64,000 nucleotides of DNA from Chryseobacterium gleum (GCA_945897805.1 CAMDFX010000012.1:35348-99347); one strand, 5' to 3'. Counted from the stretch's first letter, positions 1-8,880 are shown. The notes: generated from the letters alone by a model not told the origin. Program-made: numbers and translations.

Positions 1-686
1 GCAAAACCAGCAATGACCAATGGCGCAGCATATTTGAACATTTCCTTCGCAAGTTCAACATTGTAAGTCCATTTGAGGTACAAAAAATCTTTGTATAGCA
101 TCACAGGTTTCACTAAGGAAGACAATAAATTGGCAATCAAAATGAAGAAAACAGCTTCTTCGGGATTGCTTCTATCGACTACAAAACCAATCAAAATCAC
201 GTTGAGTAAAATATTGACTCCGATGGAAGTAAATTGAATTGCCGCAAATTTGCCCGCTTTTTCCTCCGCGCGTAATTTGGCTAAAGGTAGACTTGTGACC
301 GCATCAATGCAAACGATGGTGATGAGGAGAATAATGTATTCATTGTGATCTGAATACAGCATTGCATCGGCAATATTTTGATTGAAAAATAGCATGATTG
401 CAAAAAATGCAATATTGATTCCTATCACGGTGAGAAAACTATTTCGAAAAACTTCTTCGCGGTCTTCTTTGTCGTGCAAAAATTTGAAAAAAGAAGTTTC
501 CATCCCAAAAGTTAGAATGACAATCAAAAACGCCACCCATGCATATAATTCAGAAACGACGCCATATTTTTCTGGGTCAATCACTTTGGTATGCAGCGGA
601 ACGAGCAAATAATTTAGCAGACGACCTAAAATACTTGGAAGTCCATAAATGGCTGTTTGCCCTAAAAGTTTTTTAATTGGATTCAA
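1..686 (-). CDS. Polysaccharide/oligosaccharide flippase, N-terminal part (runs off the window)
   Basis: Only the first ~228 residues are in the window. The reading frame is strongly hydrophobic, with repeated membrane segments and a start like that of Wzx/MATE-type flippases: a GLPSILGRLLNYLLVPLHT stretch followed by a YGVVSELYAW motif, typical of Bacteroidetes lipopolysaccharide biosynthesis transporters. Such proteins move lipid-linked sugars across the inner membrane. No ATG is available near the beginning. The likely start is a TTG at 686, directly after the TAA stop of the enoyl-CoA hydratase gene upstream, so the two are probably co-transcribed and translationally coupled. The family call is good. 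The substrate cannot be told from the sequence. Confidence 0.75.
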   Translation of the reverse strand, partial: MNPIKKLLGQTAIYGLPSILGRLLNYLLVPLHTKVIDPEKYGVVSELYAWVAFLIVILTFGMETSFFKFLHDKEDREEVFRNSFLTVIGINIAFFAIMLFFNQNIADAMLYSDHNEYIILLITIVCIDAVTSLPLAKLRAEEKAGKFAAIQFTSIGVNILLNVILIGFVVDRSNPEEAVFFILIANLLSSLVKPVMLYKDFLYLKWTYNVELAKEMFKYAAPLVIAGF

Positions 687-1466
687 TTAAGCGCGAAAAT
701 TTGGTTTTCTTTTTTCGATAAATGCCGTGGTTCCTTCTGTGAAATCTTCAGTACCAAAACTAGCGCCAAACTCAGCAATTTCAACTTCAAAACCATTTAC
801 ACCACTTCGGAAATTGGCATTCACAGCGTTGATAGCACTTGCAATTGCGGAAGCGGAGTTATTTAGAATTTTATTTGCCATTTTTTCGGCAGTTGCATGC
901 AATTCTTCCAAAGCACAAACATCGTTCACCAATCCCCATTTCAACGCTTCTTCAGCTGGGATCATTCCTGCGGTGAAAACCATTTCATTCGCTTTTCCTC
1001 GTCCCACCAATTGCGGCAATCGTTGGGTTCCGCCGTAACCAGGAATCAATCCCAAAGACACCTCTGGAAGTCCCATTTTTGCGTTTGATGAAGCGATTCT
1101 GATGTGACAAGACATGGCCAATTCCAATCCGCCACCCAACGCAAAGCCGTTAACAGCTGCGATGACTGGTTTGGTCATGTTTTCAATGAAATCGAACAAC
1201 AAAGCTTGGCCTTTTGCCGCCAGTTCTTTTCCTTGCGCAGTGTCAAAGTCAGCGAATTCTTTGATGTCAGCACCAGCAACGAAAGCTTTTTCGCCTGAGC
1301 CGGTTAAAATCACAACGCCCGTTTTGGAATCATTGTTCGCAGCATCTAATGCCAATCTCAATTCTTGGATTGTTTCTTTATTCAAGGCGTTCATTTGCGA
1401 TGGACGATTGATTGTGATCCAAAGAATTTGACCTTTTTGTTCTGAAATTATATTGTTGTAAGCCAT
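687..1466 (-). CDS. Enoyl-CoA hydratase/isomerase (crotonase family)
   Basis: 259-residue crotonase-fold enzyme that hydrates trans-2-enoyl-CoA in fatty acid or amino acid degradation. Visible are the oxyanion-hole segments AGAD (64-67) and GGGLEL (111-116), plus both glutamates expected for a hydratase (Glu115, and Glu135 in GLPEVSLGLIPG). The frame opens further upstream, but the ATG at 1466 is chosen because the homologous region starts there and because a promoter box TATCTTTA lies just upstream, so a longer protein would start inside the promoter. The exact substrate (crotonyl-CoA or other) is not determined. A flippase gene follows without a gap. Confidence 0.92.
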   Translation of the reverse strand: MAYNNIISEQKGQILWITINRPSQMNALNKETIQELRLALDAANNDSKTGVVILTGSGEKAFVAGADIKEFADFDTAQGKELAAKGQALLFDFIENMTKPVIAAVNGFALGGGLELAMSCHIRIASSNAKMGLPEVSLGLIPGYGGTQRLPQLVGRGKANEMVFTAGMIPAEEALKWGLVNDVCALEELHATAEKMANKILNNSASAIASAINAVNANFRSGVNGFEVEIAEFGASFGTEDFTEGTTAFIEKRKPNFRA

Positions 1467-1486
1467 GATTTCCACATTTTTCATTG

Positions 1487-1494
1487 TAAAGATA
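1487..1494 (-). promoter_or_regulatory. Bacteroidetes-type -7 promoter box (TATCTTTA) for the enoyl-CoA hydratase
   Basis: Read on the minus strand, TATCTTTA matches the TAnnTTTG consensus at 7 of 8 positions and lies 20 nt before the chosen ATG. Confidence 0.5.
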
Positions 1495-1589
1495 AAAATA
1501 TCAGGCAAGGAACGAAAGAAATGGGGGAGGAATTATTTTGATTGGGATTAAAACAGCTGCACGAAAATAGATACAGTCTTAATACAGCG

Positions 1590-2126
1590 TCATTTTTTAG
1601 AACGCAAGCGTTTGTAGATTTGAATGGCAATCATCAAACCAACAGCCACGCCAAAAAAACCGAGTGTACCGGCAATCCAATTGAAAGTTGATTTCAAAAC
1701 AACGAGAAAAACGATGGCAACTAAAAACAAAGTAGCTAGTTCGTTCCACAAGCGCAATTGGTTAGATTTCCAGCCGAAAATATTTTGCTGGAATTTGACC
1801 ATGATATTTTGACACAAAAAATGATAAATTACAAGCAATAACACAAAAACCAATTTAATTTGAAACCAAGGCGCATACAACAAACCAGGTCTGAGAATAA
1901 CCATCCAAGTGCCAAAAATTACGGTCAAAACCATGGCGGGCGTGGTGATTATCCACCACAATTTTTTCTCCATAATGATAAATTGATTGGAAAGAATTTC
2001 TTTCTCAATATCAGATTTTGCTTGCGCTTCCACATGATAAATAAACAAGCGAACCATGTAAAACAACCCGGCAAACCAACTCACCACAAAAATGATGTGT
2101 AAAGCTTTAACTGTATCATATTCCAT
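1590..2126 (-). CDS. hemJ: Protoporphyrinogen IX oxidase HemJ (CopD/UPF0093 family)
   Basis: 178-residue integral membrane protein with about four to five hydrophobic helices. It opens with the HemJ signature: KALHIIFVVSWFAGLFY with its conserved histidine, an early RLFIYHVEA segment, then WFQIKL and a C-terminal NELATLFLVAIVFLVVLK segment. HemJ converts protoporphyrinogen IX to protoporphyrin IX in heme synthesis in bacteria lacking HemG/HemY. The ATG at 2126 lies only 4 nt behind a promoter box (TACTTTTG), so the mRNA may be leaderless. The gene is divergent from the bacilliredoxin gene. An 81-bp-class gap to the next gene holds nothing recognisable. Confidence 0.9.
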   Translation of the reverse strand: MEYDTVKALHIIFVVSWFAGLFYMVRLFIYHVEAQAKSDIEKEILSNQFIIMEKKLWWIITTPAMVLTVIFGTWMVILRPGLLYAPWFQIKLVFVLLLVIYHFLCQNIMVKFQQNIFGWKSNQLRLWNELATLFLVAIVFLVVLKSTFNWIAGTLGFFGVAVGLMIAIQIYKRLRSKK

Positions 2127-2130
2127 ATTG

Positions 2131-2138
2131 CAAAAGTA
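2131..2138 (-). promoter_or_regulatory. -7 promoter box TACTTTTG for hemJ
   Basis: A full TAnnTTTG match on the minus strand, ending 4 nt before the hemJ ATG. This implies a transcription start at or next to the start codon. Confidence 0.6.
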
Positions 2139-2146
2139 ATGAAAAA

Positions 2147-2270
2147 AAGACCCGCTTCGTTTTAGGATTATAAGATATTAGGACACGTTGCCGTGCAACT
2201 TTATGGCTGATTGTAGATTATTGAATTTTCTCCAATCTAATGTCTTCGGTCTAATGTCTTTTGTCCGAAG
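2147..2270 (+). repeat. Dispersed foldable intergenic repeat, copy A
   Basis: Begins with AAGACCCGCTTCG and resembles, colinearly, the reverse complement of 55229 downward. The 13-nt start is identical, the block TGCAACTTTA lies exactly 47 nt further on in both copies, and about 78 percent of the first 66 nt match by eye. Within this copy AAGATATTAG (2172-2181) can pair with CTAATGTCTT at 2237-2246 or 2251-2260, and CTTCGG/CCGAAG form a further stem. It lies between two divergent genes, with no coding sequence inside. Confidence 0.6.
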
Positions 2271-2317
2271 TCGTAAAAAATCCAAGGATAAAAAGCAATA
2301 TCGATTTGATAAATGAT

Positions 2318-2325
2318 TACCTTTG
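2318..2325 (+). promoter_or_regulatory. -7 promoter box TACCTTTG for the bacilliredoxin gene
   Basis: Exact TAnnTTTG match, 57 nt upstream of the ATG at 2383. Confidence 0.6.
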
Positions 2326-2382
2326 TCTATAATTATAAAACACTTAGTTTAATTGAAACTTTGTTAATCAAATTTAGAAATT

Positions 2383-2796
2383 ATGTATCCAGAACAATTA
2401 GTTGCCCCGATGAAAGAAGATCTTATTAAAGTGGGCTTTAAACAATTAGTTACTCCATCAGAAGTTGACGCTTCCATCCCAGATTCTTCTGGAACTGTAT
2501 TGGTTGTGGTGAATTCTGTTTGCGGTTGCGCAGCGGGAAATATGCGTCCAGGCGTAAAATTATCTTTGTCTAATGGTAAAGTTCCTGCTAACCTGACAAC
2601 TGTTTTTGCCGGTGTTGACGGTGAAGCAGTGGCGCAAGCAAGAAAATACTTTTTGCCATATCCTCCATCATCTCCATCGATTGCACTTTTCAAAGATGGC
2701 GAATTGGTTCATTTCCTAGAAAGACATCACATTGAAGGTGGAACAGCGCAAATGATTGCAGATAATTTGGCAGAAGCATACAACGAATTCTGTTAA
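2383..2796 (+). CDS. Bacilliredoxin, BrxA/BrxB family (DUF1094)
   Basis: 137 residues, the usual family length. The family signature is clear: MYPEQLVAPM start, a redox Cys-Gly-Cys motif at 47-49 (SVCGCAAG), then FAGVDGEAV and a YPPSSPS segment before the end. In Bacillus these thioredoxin-fold proteins remove bacillithiol from mixed disulfides. In Bacteroidetes the role is presumed to be similar thiol repair, though whether this organism makes bacillithiol cannot be told here. The gene has its own promoter and a terminator, so it is probably a single-gene unit. Confidence 0.92.
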   Translation: MYPEQLVAPMKEDLIKVGFKQLVTPSEVDASIPDSSGTVLVVVNSVCGCAAGNMRPGVKLSLSNGKVPANLTTVFAGVDGEAVAQARKYFLPYPPSSPSIALFKDGELVHFLERHHIEGGTAQMIADNLAEAYNEFC

Positions 2797-2814
2797 TTCA
2801 TTGATTCAAATTTT

Positions 2815-2852
2815 GAAAGGATTGTAAGCTCAAGTTTACAGTCCTTTTTTTG
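2815..2852 (+). terminator. Rho-independent terminator after the bacilliredoxin gene
   Basis: AAAGGA/TCCTTT outer stem with an inner TGTAA/TTACA stem, followed by a run of T residues. Confidence 0.8.
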
Positions 2853-2956
2853 TTTTAGCCATTATCGGAAGCACAAATTTTCACAAAACAAAAGATTGCA
2901 AACAATGTTTTTACTAATATTGAATTGTATTTATTCATCCAATTAAAATTTAAAAA

Positions 2957-4120
2957 ATGCTCAATTTTGAAATTCACAATCCTACCAAAATCGTTTTCGG
3001 AAAAGACCAATTAAGTAAACTTGGGCAATATATTTCTAATGCCACAGACTCCAAAAAAATCTTGTTGGCATATGGAGGAGGAAGTGCTGAAAAAATCGGC
3101 TTATTAGCTAAAATTAGAACTGAATTGCATGATTTTGAAATCATCGAATTTGGCGGAATCGAGGCAAATCCAGAGTTTGACACTTTGATGCAAGCGGTAG
3201 AAGTTTGTCGTACTAGAAACATTGGATTCATCCTAGCTGTCGGAGGTGGTTCGGTAATTGACGGTGTGAAATTTATCTCAGGTGCCATCAACTACGCCGG
3301 CGATCCGTGGGAAGTTTTGCTCCGCGAAGAAGGAAAAGTGTTCACTTCAGCCGTTCCATTTGGTTCCGTATTGACAATTCCTGCAACTGGCTCTGAAGCC
3401 AACAGTGGTGCCGTGATCAGTCGTTCGTCTTTGAAAGAAAAACGCACGATGGGCGGACCGTTATTTTTTCCGGTTTTCTCTTTTTTAGATCCAACAGTGG
3501 TGGCGACTTTGCCGAAACGACAATTGGCAAACGGAATTACCGATGCTTTCATGCACACTTTGGAGCAGTATTTAACTTATCCAACAGCCAATTTATTGCA
3601 AGAAAGAGAGGCGGAAGCGGTGTTGTCAACGTTGATTGAGATTGCCCCAAAAGTGCTGGAAAATCCTACCGATTATGAGGCTGCTGCAAATTTGATGTGG
3701 TGCGCAAACCATGCATTGAACGGCAATTTGCGTTGCGGCGTTCCTACGGATTGGTCAACGCACATGATAGGACATGAACTGACAGCATTGTATGGCATTG
3801 ACCATGCGCAATCGTTGGCCATTATTTGTCCGAGATTATTTGAGGTGAAGTTCGAAAATAAAAAAGCAAAATTAGAGCAATACGGGAAACGAGTTTGGCG
3901 ACTTTCTGGCGACAATGTTGGGGGAGAAGCGATCGCGAAAACGGAATCATTTTTCCATTCATTGGGAATTAAAACGCACATTTCTGAATATACGTCTGAA
4001 GGCAAAGATGCAGCACAGATAATAAAAGCCCGTTTCGCTGAACGGCAATGGATTGCTATGGGTGAACGACAAGATTTAACGCTGGATGAGGTGGAGAAAA
4101 TCGTGATGAACGCACAGTAA
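2957..4120 (+). CDS. Iron-containing alcohol dehydrogenase, YqhD/BdhA type
   Basis: 387-residue group III metal-dependent alcohol dehydrogenase, close to E. coli YqhD in length and motif spacing. The N-terminal NAD(P)-binding part has GGGS (96-99) and the ATGSEA motif. The C-terminal part carries the metal ligands Asp196, His200, His269 and His283, with the same spacing as in YqhD. Such enzymes reduce aldehydes with NADPH in the cytoplasm, often for aldehyde detoxification. The start is the first ATG, with matching homology from residue 2. A nested stem-loop region and then a terminator follow. No operon partner is visible. Confidence 0.92.
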   Translation: MLNFEIHNPTKIVFGKDQLSKLGQYISNATDSKKILLAYGGGSAEKIGLLAKIRTELHDFEIIEFGGIEANPEFDTLMQAVEVCRTRNIGFILAVGGGSVIDGVKFISGAINYAGDPWEVLLREEGKVFTSAVPFGSVLTIPATGSEANSGAVISRSSLKEKRTMGGPLFFPVFSFLDPTVVATLPKRQLANGITDAFMHTLEQYLTYPTANLLQEREAEAVLSTLIEIAPKVLENPTDYEAAANLMWCANHALNGNLRCGVPTDWSTHMIGHELTALYGIDHAQSLAIICPRLFEVKFENKKAKLEQYGKRVWRLSGDNVGGEAIAKTESFFHSLGIKTHISEYTSEGKDAAQIIKARFAERQWIAMGERQDLTLDEVEKIVMNAQ

Positions 4121-4150
4121 TTGAAATTATACCATTCACCAATTCATTTT

Positions 4151-4235
4151 AGTCCAATCAAAAACCCGTATAATGCCGATATAGTTTGAAAATAGTCCAG
4201 TTCATTGGACTATATTGAAAACATAATCGGTATTA
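4151..4235. other. Nested inverted repeats of unknown role
   Basis: TAATGCCGAT (4171-4180) pairs with ATCGGTATTA (4226-4235) with one wobble. Inside it ATAGTCCA (4192-4199) pairs perfectly with TGGACTAT (4206-4213) over a 6-nt loop. A second copy of the left arm, AGTCCAAT at 4151-4158, can compete for the same right arm (4204-4211). No U-tract follows, so it is not itself a terminator. Confidence 0.5.
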
Positions 4236-4243
4236 GATTGATT

Positions 4244-4280
4244 GAACACCGTTCGAACTTGTTTTGAGCGGTGTTTTTTC
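4244..4280 (+). terminator. Rho-independent terminator downstream of the alcohol dehydrogenase
   Basis: AACACCG (4245-4251) pairs with CGGTGTT (4269-4275), followed by a T-run. It lies 124 nt after the stop codon, beyond the nested inverted repeats. Confidence 0.75.
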
Positions 4281-4334
4281 GTTTTAATCGCCCTAAGTGT
4301 GGGAGAAACAAATGGATGTTTTTATCAAAAGGTT

Positions 4335-5603
4335 TTAAACGTGAATTACCAATTTCACCAATTCGATTCGCCTGTCAGAAACGGCCTCAATCGTGAAATG
4401 ATATTTACCCAAATCAAGCACGTCGCCAGCTTCGGGAATGGACGCTAAATGGTGAATAATTAATCCGCCCAACGTTTCGTATTCGTCTGATTCTTCGAAT
4501 TCAAATTTGTAGTTTTCATTCAGATAATCTATTTCGATTCGGGCAGAAAAGCGGTATTCATTTTCGTTGATTTGCTCTTCCAACATATCTTCGACATCGT
4601 GTTCGTCTTCAATTTCTCCGAAAATTTCTTCAATTACGTCTTCAATCGTCACAATTCCTGCAGTTCCGCCGTATTCATCCACAACGACAGAAATATTTGC
4701 GGATTGCTTGGTAAACATTTCCAACAATTCTTTCCCCGGAATCGCCGCAGGGACGAATGCAATTGGACGCATAATTTGGTTGATGGCGGTCGGTTTTTTG
4801 AACATTTCGAAAGAATGCACATAGCCGATAATATTGTCGATGTTGTCCCGATAAATAATCACTTTTGAAATTCCTTTAAAAACAAAAAGATTATTCAAAT
4901 TCTCAATGGAATCGTCTACTTCCAAGCAGATAATTTCTGGTCGTGGCACCATGCAATCACGGGCTCTGATTTTCGAAAAATCCAAGGCATTTTGCAAGAT
5001 TTGCATTTCATTTCCAAAATCCTCTTCTTCATTGCTTCTCTGCTTCAAATCTTGGATGTAATGTTCTAAATCGACTTTGGAAAACACTTTTTCAGAATTG
5101 GTAATTTCAACGCGCATTAGCATGAAAAACAACTTGCTTATCAAGAGCACAAAAGAGGTTGGGATAAACAGCAACCAATACATGACCAATGTTGGAATTG
5201 CCAGTGTTTTCATAAATCCATTTGGATTCAATTGAAAAATCGCTTTGGGAGAAAACTCAACTGTAATTAAAATTATCAGTGCAGAAATTACGGTTTGCAC
5301 GATTAGTAAACTGATTGATCCATTGGTAATTCCGATATTCCAGTCGATAATTGGCGCACCCAAAACCTTGGCAATAAAGATGGCGAAAAGTACAAGCGCA
5401 ATGTTATTTCCAAGAGATAAGGTAGCAATAAAATTTGCGTCTTTGCTGTAAAAATATCCCACAATTCTGCCATTGAGCGAACCTTTGTTTTTGTCCAATT
5501 CGATTTTTAATCTGTTGGAAGAAATGAAAGCGATTTCAACTCCTGAAAAAAAAGCAGAAAGAATCAGGGTGCTAATGATAATTATCAGATCGGGTGAGTC
5601 CAT
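4335..5603 (-). CDS. CNNM/CBS-domain membrane protein (HlyC/CorC 'hemolysin' family)
   Basis: 422 residues. The order of parts is an N-terminal CNNM (DUF21) membrane domain with about four helices (residues ~5-180, including FFSGVEIAF and the SLGNNIALVLFA region), two CBS domains in the cytoplasm (~200-330, with RDCMVPR), then a CorC/HlyC domain at the C-terminus (VVDEYGGTAGIVTIEDV and a short barrel-like tail). Relatives take part in magnesium or cobalt efflux. The gliding protein GldE belongs to the same family, but there is no gld context here, so that name is not used. Start ATG at 5603, single gene. Confidence 0.88.
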   Translation of the reverse strand: MDSPDLIIIISTLILSAFFSGVEIAFISSNRLKIELDKNKGSLNGRIVGYFYSKDANFIATLSLGNNIALVLFAIFIAKVLGAPIIDWNIGITNGSISLLIVQTVISALIILITVEFSPKAIFQLNPNGFMKTLAIPTLVMYWLLFIPTSFVLLISKLFFMLMRVEITNSEKVFSKVDLEHYIQDLKQRSNEEEDFGNEMQILQNALDFSKIRARDCMVPRPEIICLEVDDSIENLNNLFVFKGISKVIIYRDNIDNIIGYVHSFEMFKKPTAINQIMRPIAFVPAAIPGKELLEMFTKQSANISVVVDEYGGTAGIVTIEDVIEEIFGEIEDEHDVEDMLEEQINENEYRFSARIEIDYLNENYKFEFEESDEYETLGGLIIHHLASIPEAGDVLDLGKYHFTIEAVSDRRIELVKLVIHV

Positions 5604-5700
5604 TTACAAAACTTGCTAGGGGAAAGATAAGAATAAAATTAAAAAAGTCGATTGACCGTATAAAATTTTCGATTCATTTTTTTGCTTGATGAGTTCAAAA

Positions 5701-6267
5701 TCATGAAATCTGAATATCAAATCGATATAAAAGGCCCGCTAAATCTTGCGCACGAAATTTCGCTTTTTTGATGAAATTTTGCGTTGGATCAATTAAAAAT
5801 TGACTGCAAGAACGCATGTCAACGCCAGTCAGATTCGTTTTATCAAATAATGCATTTGTAAAATCACACTGGTTTAATTTGGCTTTTGTAAAATCTGTTT
5901 GAGTCAAATTTGCCTCATGCAAAGTACATTGATCAAAGGTGCTTTTATTCAGTTTTTTTCGTTCAAATGCGCTGTAATTCAAATTGCAATTGAAAAAATG
6001 TGCTTCAAAAGCGAAATCTTTTGTTTGCGTAAATTGTGCGCCAACCATTTTACACCCGTAAAATTCAACATTGTCTAACTTGCAATTATTGAATTTCACA
6101 TTGCTTAAATTACATTCTTCAAAAACGCAATCTGTGAAATCAATATTTCCAAAATCTGTGAAAAGACATTGAATAAAAGCCATGTTTTCACAACGACTTA
6201 AATCCATTCTTTGTTTCGTAAAATCAATGTTTTCTATCGTTTCAACGATTGTTAATCTTGTTTTCAT
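5701..6267 (-). CDS. Pentapeptide-repeat protein
   Basis: 188 residues made largely of five-residue repeats with Leu/Phe at the central position and small or polar residues around it (for example CNLSNVKFNN, ANLTQTDFTKAKL). This predicts a right-handed quadrilateral beta-helix. The length and a break in the repeat near the middle resemble Qnr/MfpA-type proteins that mimic DNA and protect gyrase, but many pentapeptide proteins have no known role, so no resistance function is claimed. A TTG codon precedes the ATG at 6267; the ATG is preferred. It lies 7 nt behind the outer-membrane barrel gene and probably shares its transcript. Confidence 0.85.
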   Translation of the reverse strand: MKTRLTIVETIENIDFTKQRMDLSRCENMAFIQCLFTDFGNIDFTDCVFEECNLSNVKFNNCKLDNVEFYGCKMVGAQFTQTKDFAFEAHFFNCNLNYSAFERKKLNKSTFDQCTLHEANLTQTDFTKAKLNQCDFTNALFDKTNLTGVDMRSCSQFLIDPTQNFIKKAKFRAQDLAGLLYRFDIQIS

Positions 6268-6274
6268 CAATGAT

Positions 6275-8848
6275 TTATTGCGTTATGTCTTCGCCCGTGC
6301 CCTGACTTTTGCGTTTGAAAAGTACCACATCAATTTTTCCAAAAGTATAAGTGAAATTCAATCGTACCATTTGTGGATTGCTAATTCTGCTGTAATCTTG
6401 CAAAAAGTATGCGCTGTAAGAATGACTGACGCTGTAGCGCGTTCTAAAAATGTCATTCACATTGATTGAAACAGACATTTTATTCTTCATAAAAGTCTTT
6501 TTCACCGCGATATCGACCGCATAAAAAGCCTTGATGTAACCTTGAGATGCACTTTGCGCCTGCATATTTCCTCCTCCTCCAGGACCGCCACCACCATGGC
6601 CTTGACCACCAGAACTTCCGCTCGTTGGAATGTTTGTCTTCGATTGATACAAAGCACTCAATTGAATAGAGAAATTAGCGGGCAATCTGAAATTAGAATT
6701 CAATTTGGCAAACCAACTCCACAAAGCCGCTTGAGAAATAGCATCGGTTTGCGAAACATTAATTTTAGAATTGTAAACATTCAAATTGGAAGAAATATCC
6801 CACCATTTTGCCAAGTAATTTTGCGCGGTCAATTCTATTCCTGTGGCATAACTTGAATTGGCATTGATGTAGGTATTTATTAGCTTACCATCAGTTGCTT
6901 GTTCTATGTATCGGGTGATTAAATCGTCTGTGTATTTGTAATAAACCGAAGCCAAAATGGTATTTCTGTTTTTGAATCTTTTCATGTAAGACAATTCAAA
7001 AGCCTGCGTAAATTCTGGTCTCAACGCTGGATTTCCGCGACTGATATTGAATTGATCCACTGAATCGACAAAAGGAATCAATTGACGGAAATTTGGACGC
7101 TCAATCCTTCTGGTTACGCTCATTTGCAAATCTTGGTCCTTAGGCAATGTTTTGGTCAAAAAGAGGGAAGGAAATAAACTGATAGGATAAGTATTTCCAA
7201 ATTTTTCGTCAGTATTGGTTAAAACGCCGCTGTAATTTGAACTTTCCGCGCGCAAACCAATTTTGTAGCCAAAAGTTTTATATTGTTTGGAGATAGTTCC
7301 ATACGCTGCATAAACATTGTCGTCGTTGTTGTAATTTGACGCCGGCGAATAGATTAAATCGTAGACATCTGTTGATTGATTCAACATGTAATTTTCATTC
7401 ACATTGGTTCTTTTTCTCATGGCAGCTCTTAAGCCCGTTTCCAATTTGAAATATTTCATTGGGCGCACATAATCGGTTTGAAGCACCAAATTATCTTCAT
7501 TACCAATGCCTTTGATTTTTTGAGAAGTAAATCTTTCGATGCTTGAGTTTTCATCTGTGGCGTAAAAATCAGAACGATAAATGGCGTCAGAGTTATTTCT
7601 TCCACGGTTAAAATTGGCATCAAATGTCCACTCTTCGCCCGATTTTTGAAATAAATGTTTCATACCGAAAACCAAACCGTAATTATTGATTCCTCGCCGA
7701 TTGTCCGTATTTCTTCTGCTGAACGAATTTCCAGAAGTTGTTGAAATAACAGTATCTGTGTAAATATCCATATCAGAAAATGAATTTCTTGTGCCGCGCC
7801 AATTATTTGCAGAAAGAGAAATAGTTGTTCGATTGGTAATCATATAATCAAGTCCAACTTTTCCAAAATAACCACCGCCACCGCTTTTATCGACATTGTC
7901 TTGATTTAAAACTGTTTGAGAATTTCCATTCAAATAATTTGTCCTGTCAACAGTACCGAAAGAAACGCCATTGTTTAAACGTGACATCAAACTTCCAGTG
8001 AAATTGATTTTGTTTTGTCGCAAGTTAATGTCTGCCCCAATATTTCCGCCACCATATTGATTGATTCCAACTCTTACGCCACCATTGTAACCCGTTTTTT
8101 TGTTTTTCTTGAGCACAATATTCAAAATTCCGCCACCGCCGCCAGAAGCGTCATATTTGGCTGATGGATTGGTGATTATTTCAATGGATTCAATTGACTC
8201 AGCTGGAATTTGGTCTAAAGTCAAAGTCGTAGGTCGACCATCTAAAAAGATTTGCGGAGAACTATTTCTCAACGAAACATTTCCGTCCATATCCACATTT
8301 ACTCCTGGCACATTTTTCATCACGTCAGTAGCTGTGCCTCCTTCACTCATGGTGTTTTGACCAACATTGAAAACTTTTTTGTCCACGTCTAATTTCAATG
8401 TTGATTGAATGGCTGTAATTTCAAGTTCTTCAAGTTCATTGACCTTAATTTCCTTGAAATCGATGTTTCCCAAATCTCGCTCAATCAATCCTGTTGTGGC
8501 ATCTGCAGGGTCAAAAAAGAAAGGTTTTTCAATCGTTTCAAATCCATAAAAAGCCACTTTGATTTTTAATCCTTGTGTGATTTTGATATCTTCAATACTA
8601 AATTCTCCATTGTTTTCAGTTGTGGTAGATTTCAAAACAAAATCATTTTTCTTTTTGGTAATGGTATCCATTCTGTTTTGCAACAATAAAATGTTAACCA
8701 TCGGGATCCCTTGCCCTTTTTCATCCACAATTTTTCCAAAAACGTGGCCTGTTTTGTTGTTTCCGCCCATGCCACGACCTCCAGGATTTTGTCCTAAAAT
8801 AGCAAAAGAGAGAAACAATGAGCTAAGAAATAATCCGATTTTTGACAT
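6275..8848 (-). CDS. Outer-membrane beta-barrel receptor (TonB-dependent-like, OMP_b-brl_3 type)
   Basis: 857 residues. A signal peptide (MSKIGLFLSSLFLSFAILG) is followed by a carboxypeptidase-regulatory-like domain (~30-140), a plug domain (~150-270, with VPGVNVD and FLDGRP) and a long barrel ending in VRLNFTYTFGK and a basic tail. Relatives sit in the outer membrane of Bacteroidetes and are of mostly unknown substrate. A long open extension upstream would give 892 residues, but it runs through a perfect promoter box (TATCTTTG), so the ATG at 8848 is chosen. A glycine-rich low-complexity tract lies at roughly residues 750-770. The pentapeptide-repeat gene follows directly. Confidence 0.88.
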   Translation of the reverse strand: MSKIGLFLSSLFLSFAILGQNPGGRGMGGNNKTGHVFGKIVDEKGQGIPMVNILLLQNRMDTITKKKNDFVLKSTTTENNGEFSIEDIKITQGLKIKVAFYGFETIEKPFFFDPADATTGLIERDLGNIDFKEIKVNELEELEITAIQSTLKLDVDKKVFNVGQNTMSEGGTATDVMKNVPGVNVDMDGNVSLRNSSPQIFLDGRPTTLTLDQIPAESIESIEIITNPSAKYDASGGGGGILNIVLKKNKKTGYNGGVRVGINQYGGGNIGADINLRQNKINFTGSLMSRLNNGVSFGTVDRTNYLNGNSQTVLNQDNVDKSGGGGYFGKVGLDYMITNRTTISLSANNWRGTRNSFSDMDIYTDTVISTTSGNSFSRRNTDNRRGINNYGLVFGMKHLFQKSGEEWTFDANFNRGRNNSDAIYRSDFYATDENSSIERFTSQKIKGIGNEDNLVLQTDYVRPMKYFKLETGLRAAMRKRTNVNENYMLNQSTDVYDLIYSPASNYNNDDNVYAAYGTISKQYKTFGYKIGLRAESSNYSGVLTNTDEKFGNTYPISLFPSLFLTKTLPKDQDLQMSVTRRIERPNFRQLIPFVDSVDQFNISRGNPALRPEFTQAFELSYMKRFKNRNTILASVYYKYTDDLITRYIEQATDGKLINTYINANSSYATGIELTAQNYLAKWWDISSNLNVYNSKINVSQTDAISQAALWSWFAKLNSNFRLPANFSIQLSALYQSKTNIPTSGSSGGQGHGGGGPGGGGNMQAQSASQGYIKAFYAVDIAVKKTFMKNKMSVSINVNDIFRTRYSVSHSYSAYFLQDYSRISNPQMVRLNFTYTFGKIDVVLFKRKSQGTGEDITQ

Positions 8849-8880
8849 CAAAAGAGATTTAAGGAGAGAAAAATATGTTG

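Noticed and set aside
4335..5603. Naming the CNNM/CBS protein GldE
   Set aside because: GldE is a member of this family, but its usual partners (gldD, ssb, mutY) are absent here, so the gliding assignment is not supported.
5701..6267. Calling the pentapeptide-repeat protein a quinolone-resistance (Qnr) protein
   Set aside because: The repeat pattern alone does not show gyrase binding; most pentapeptide proteins have no such role.
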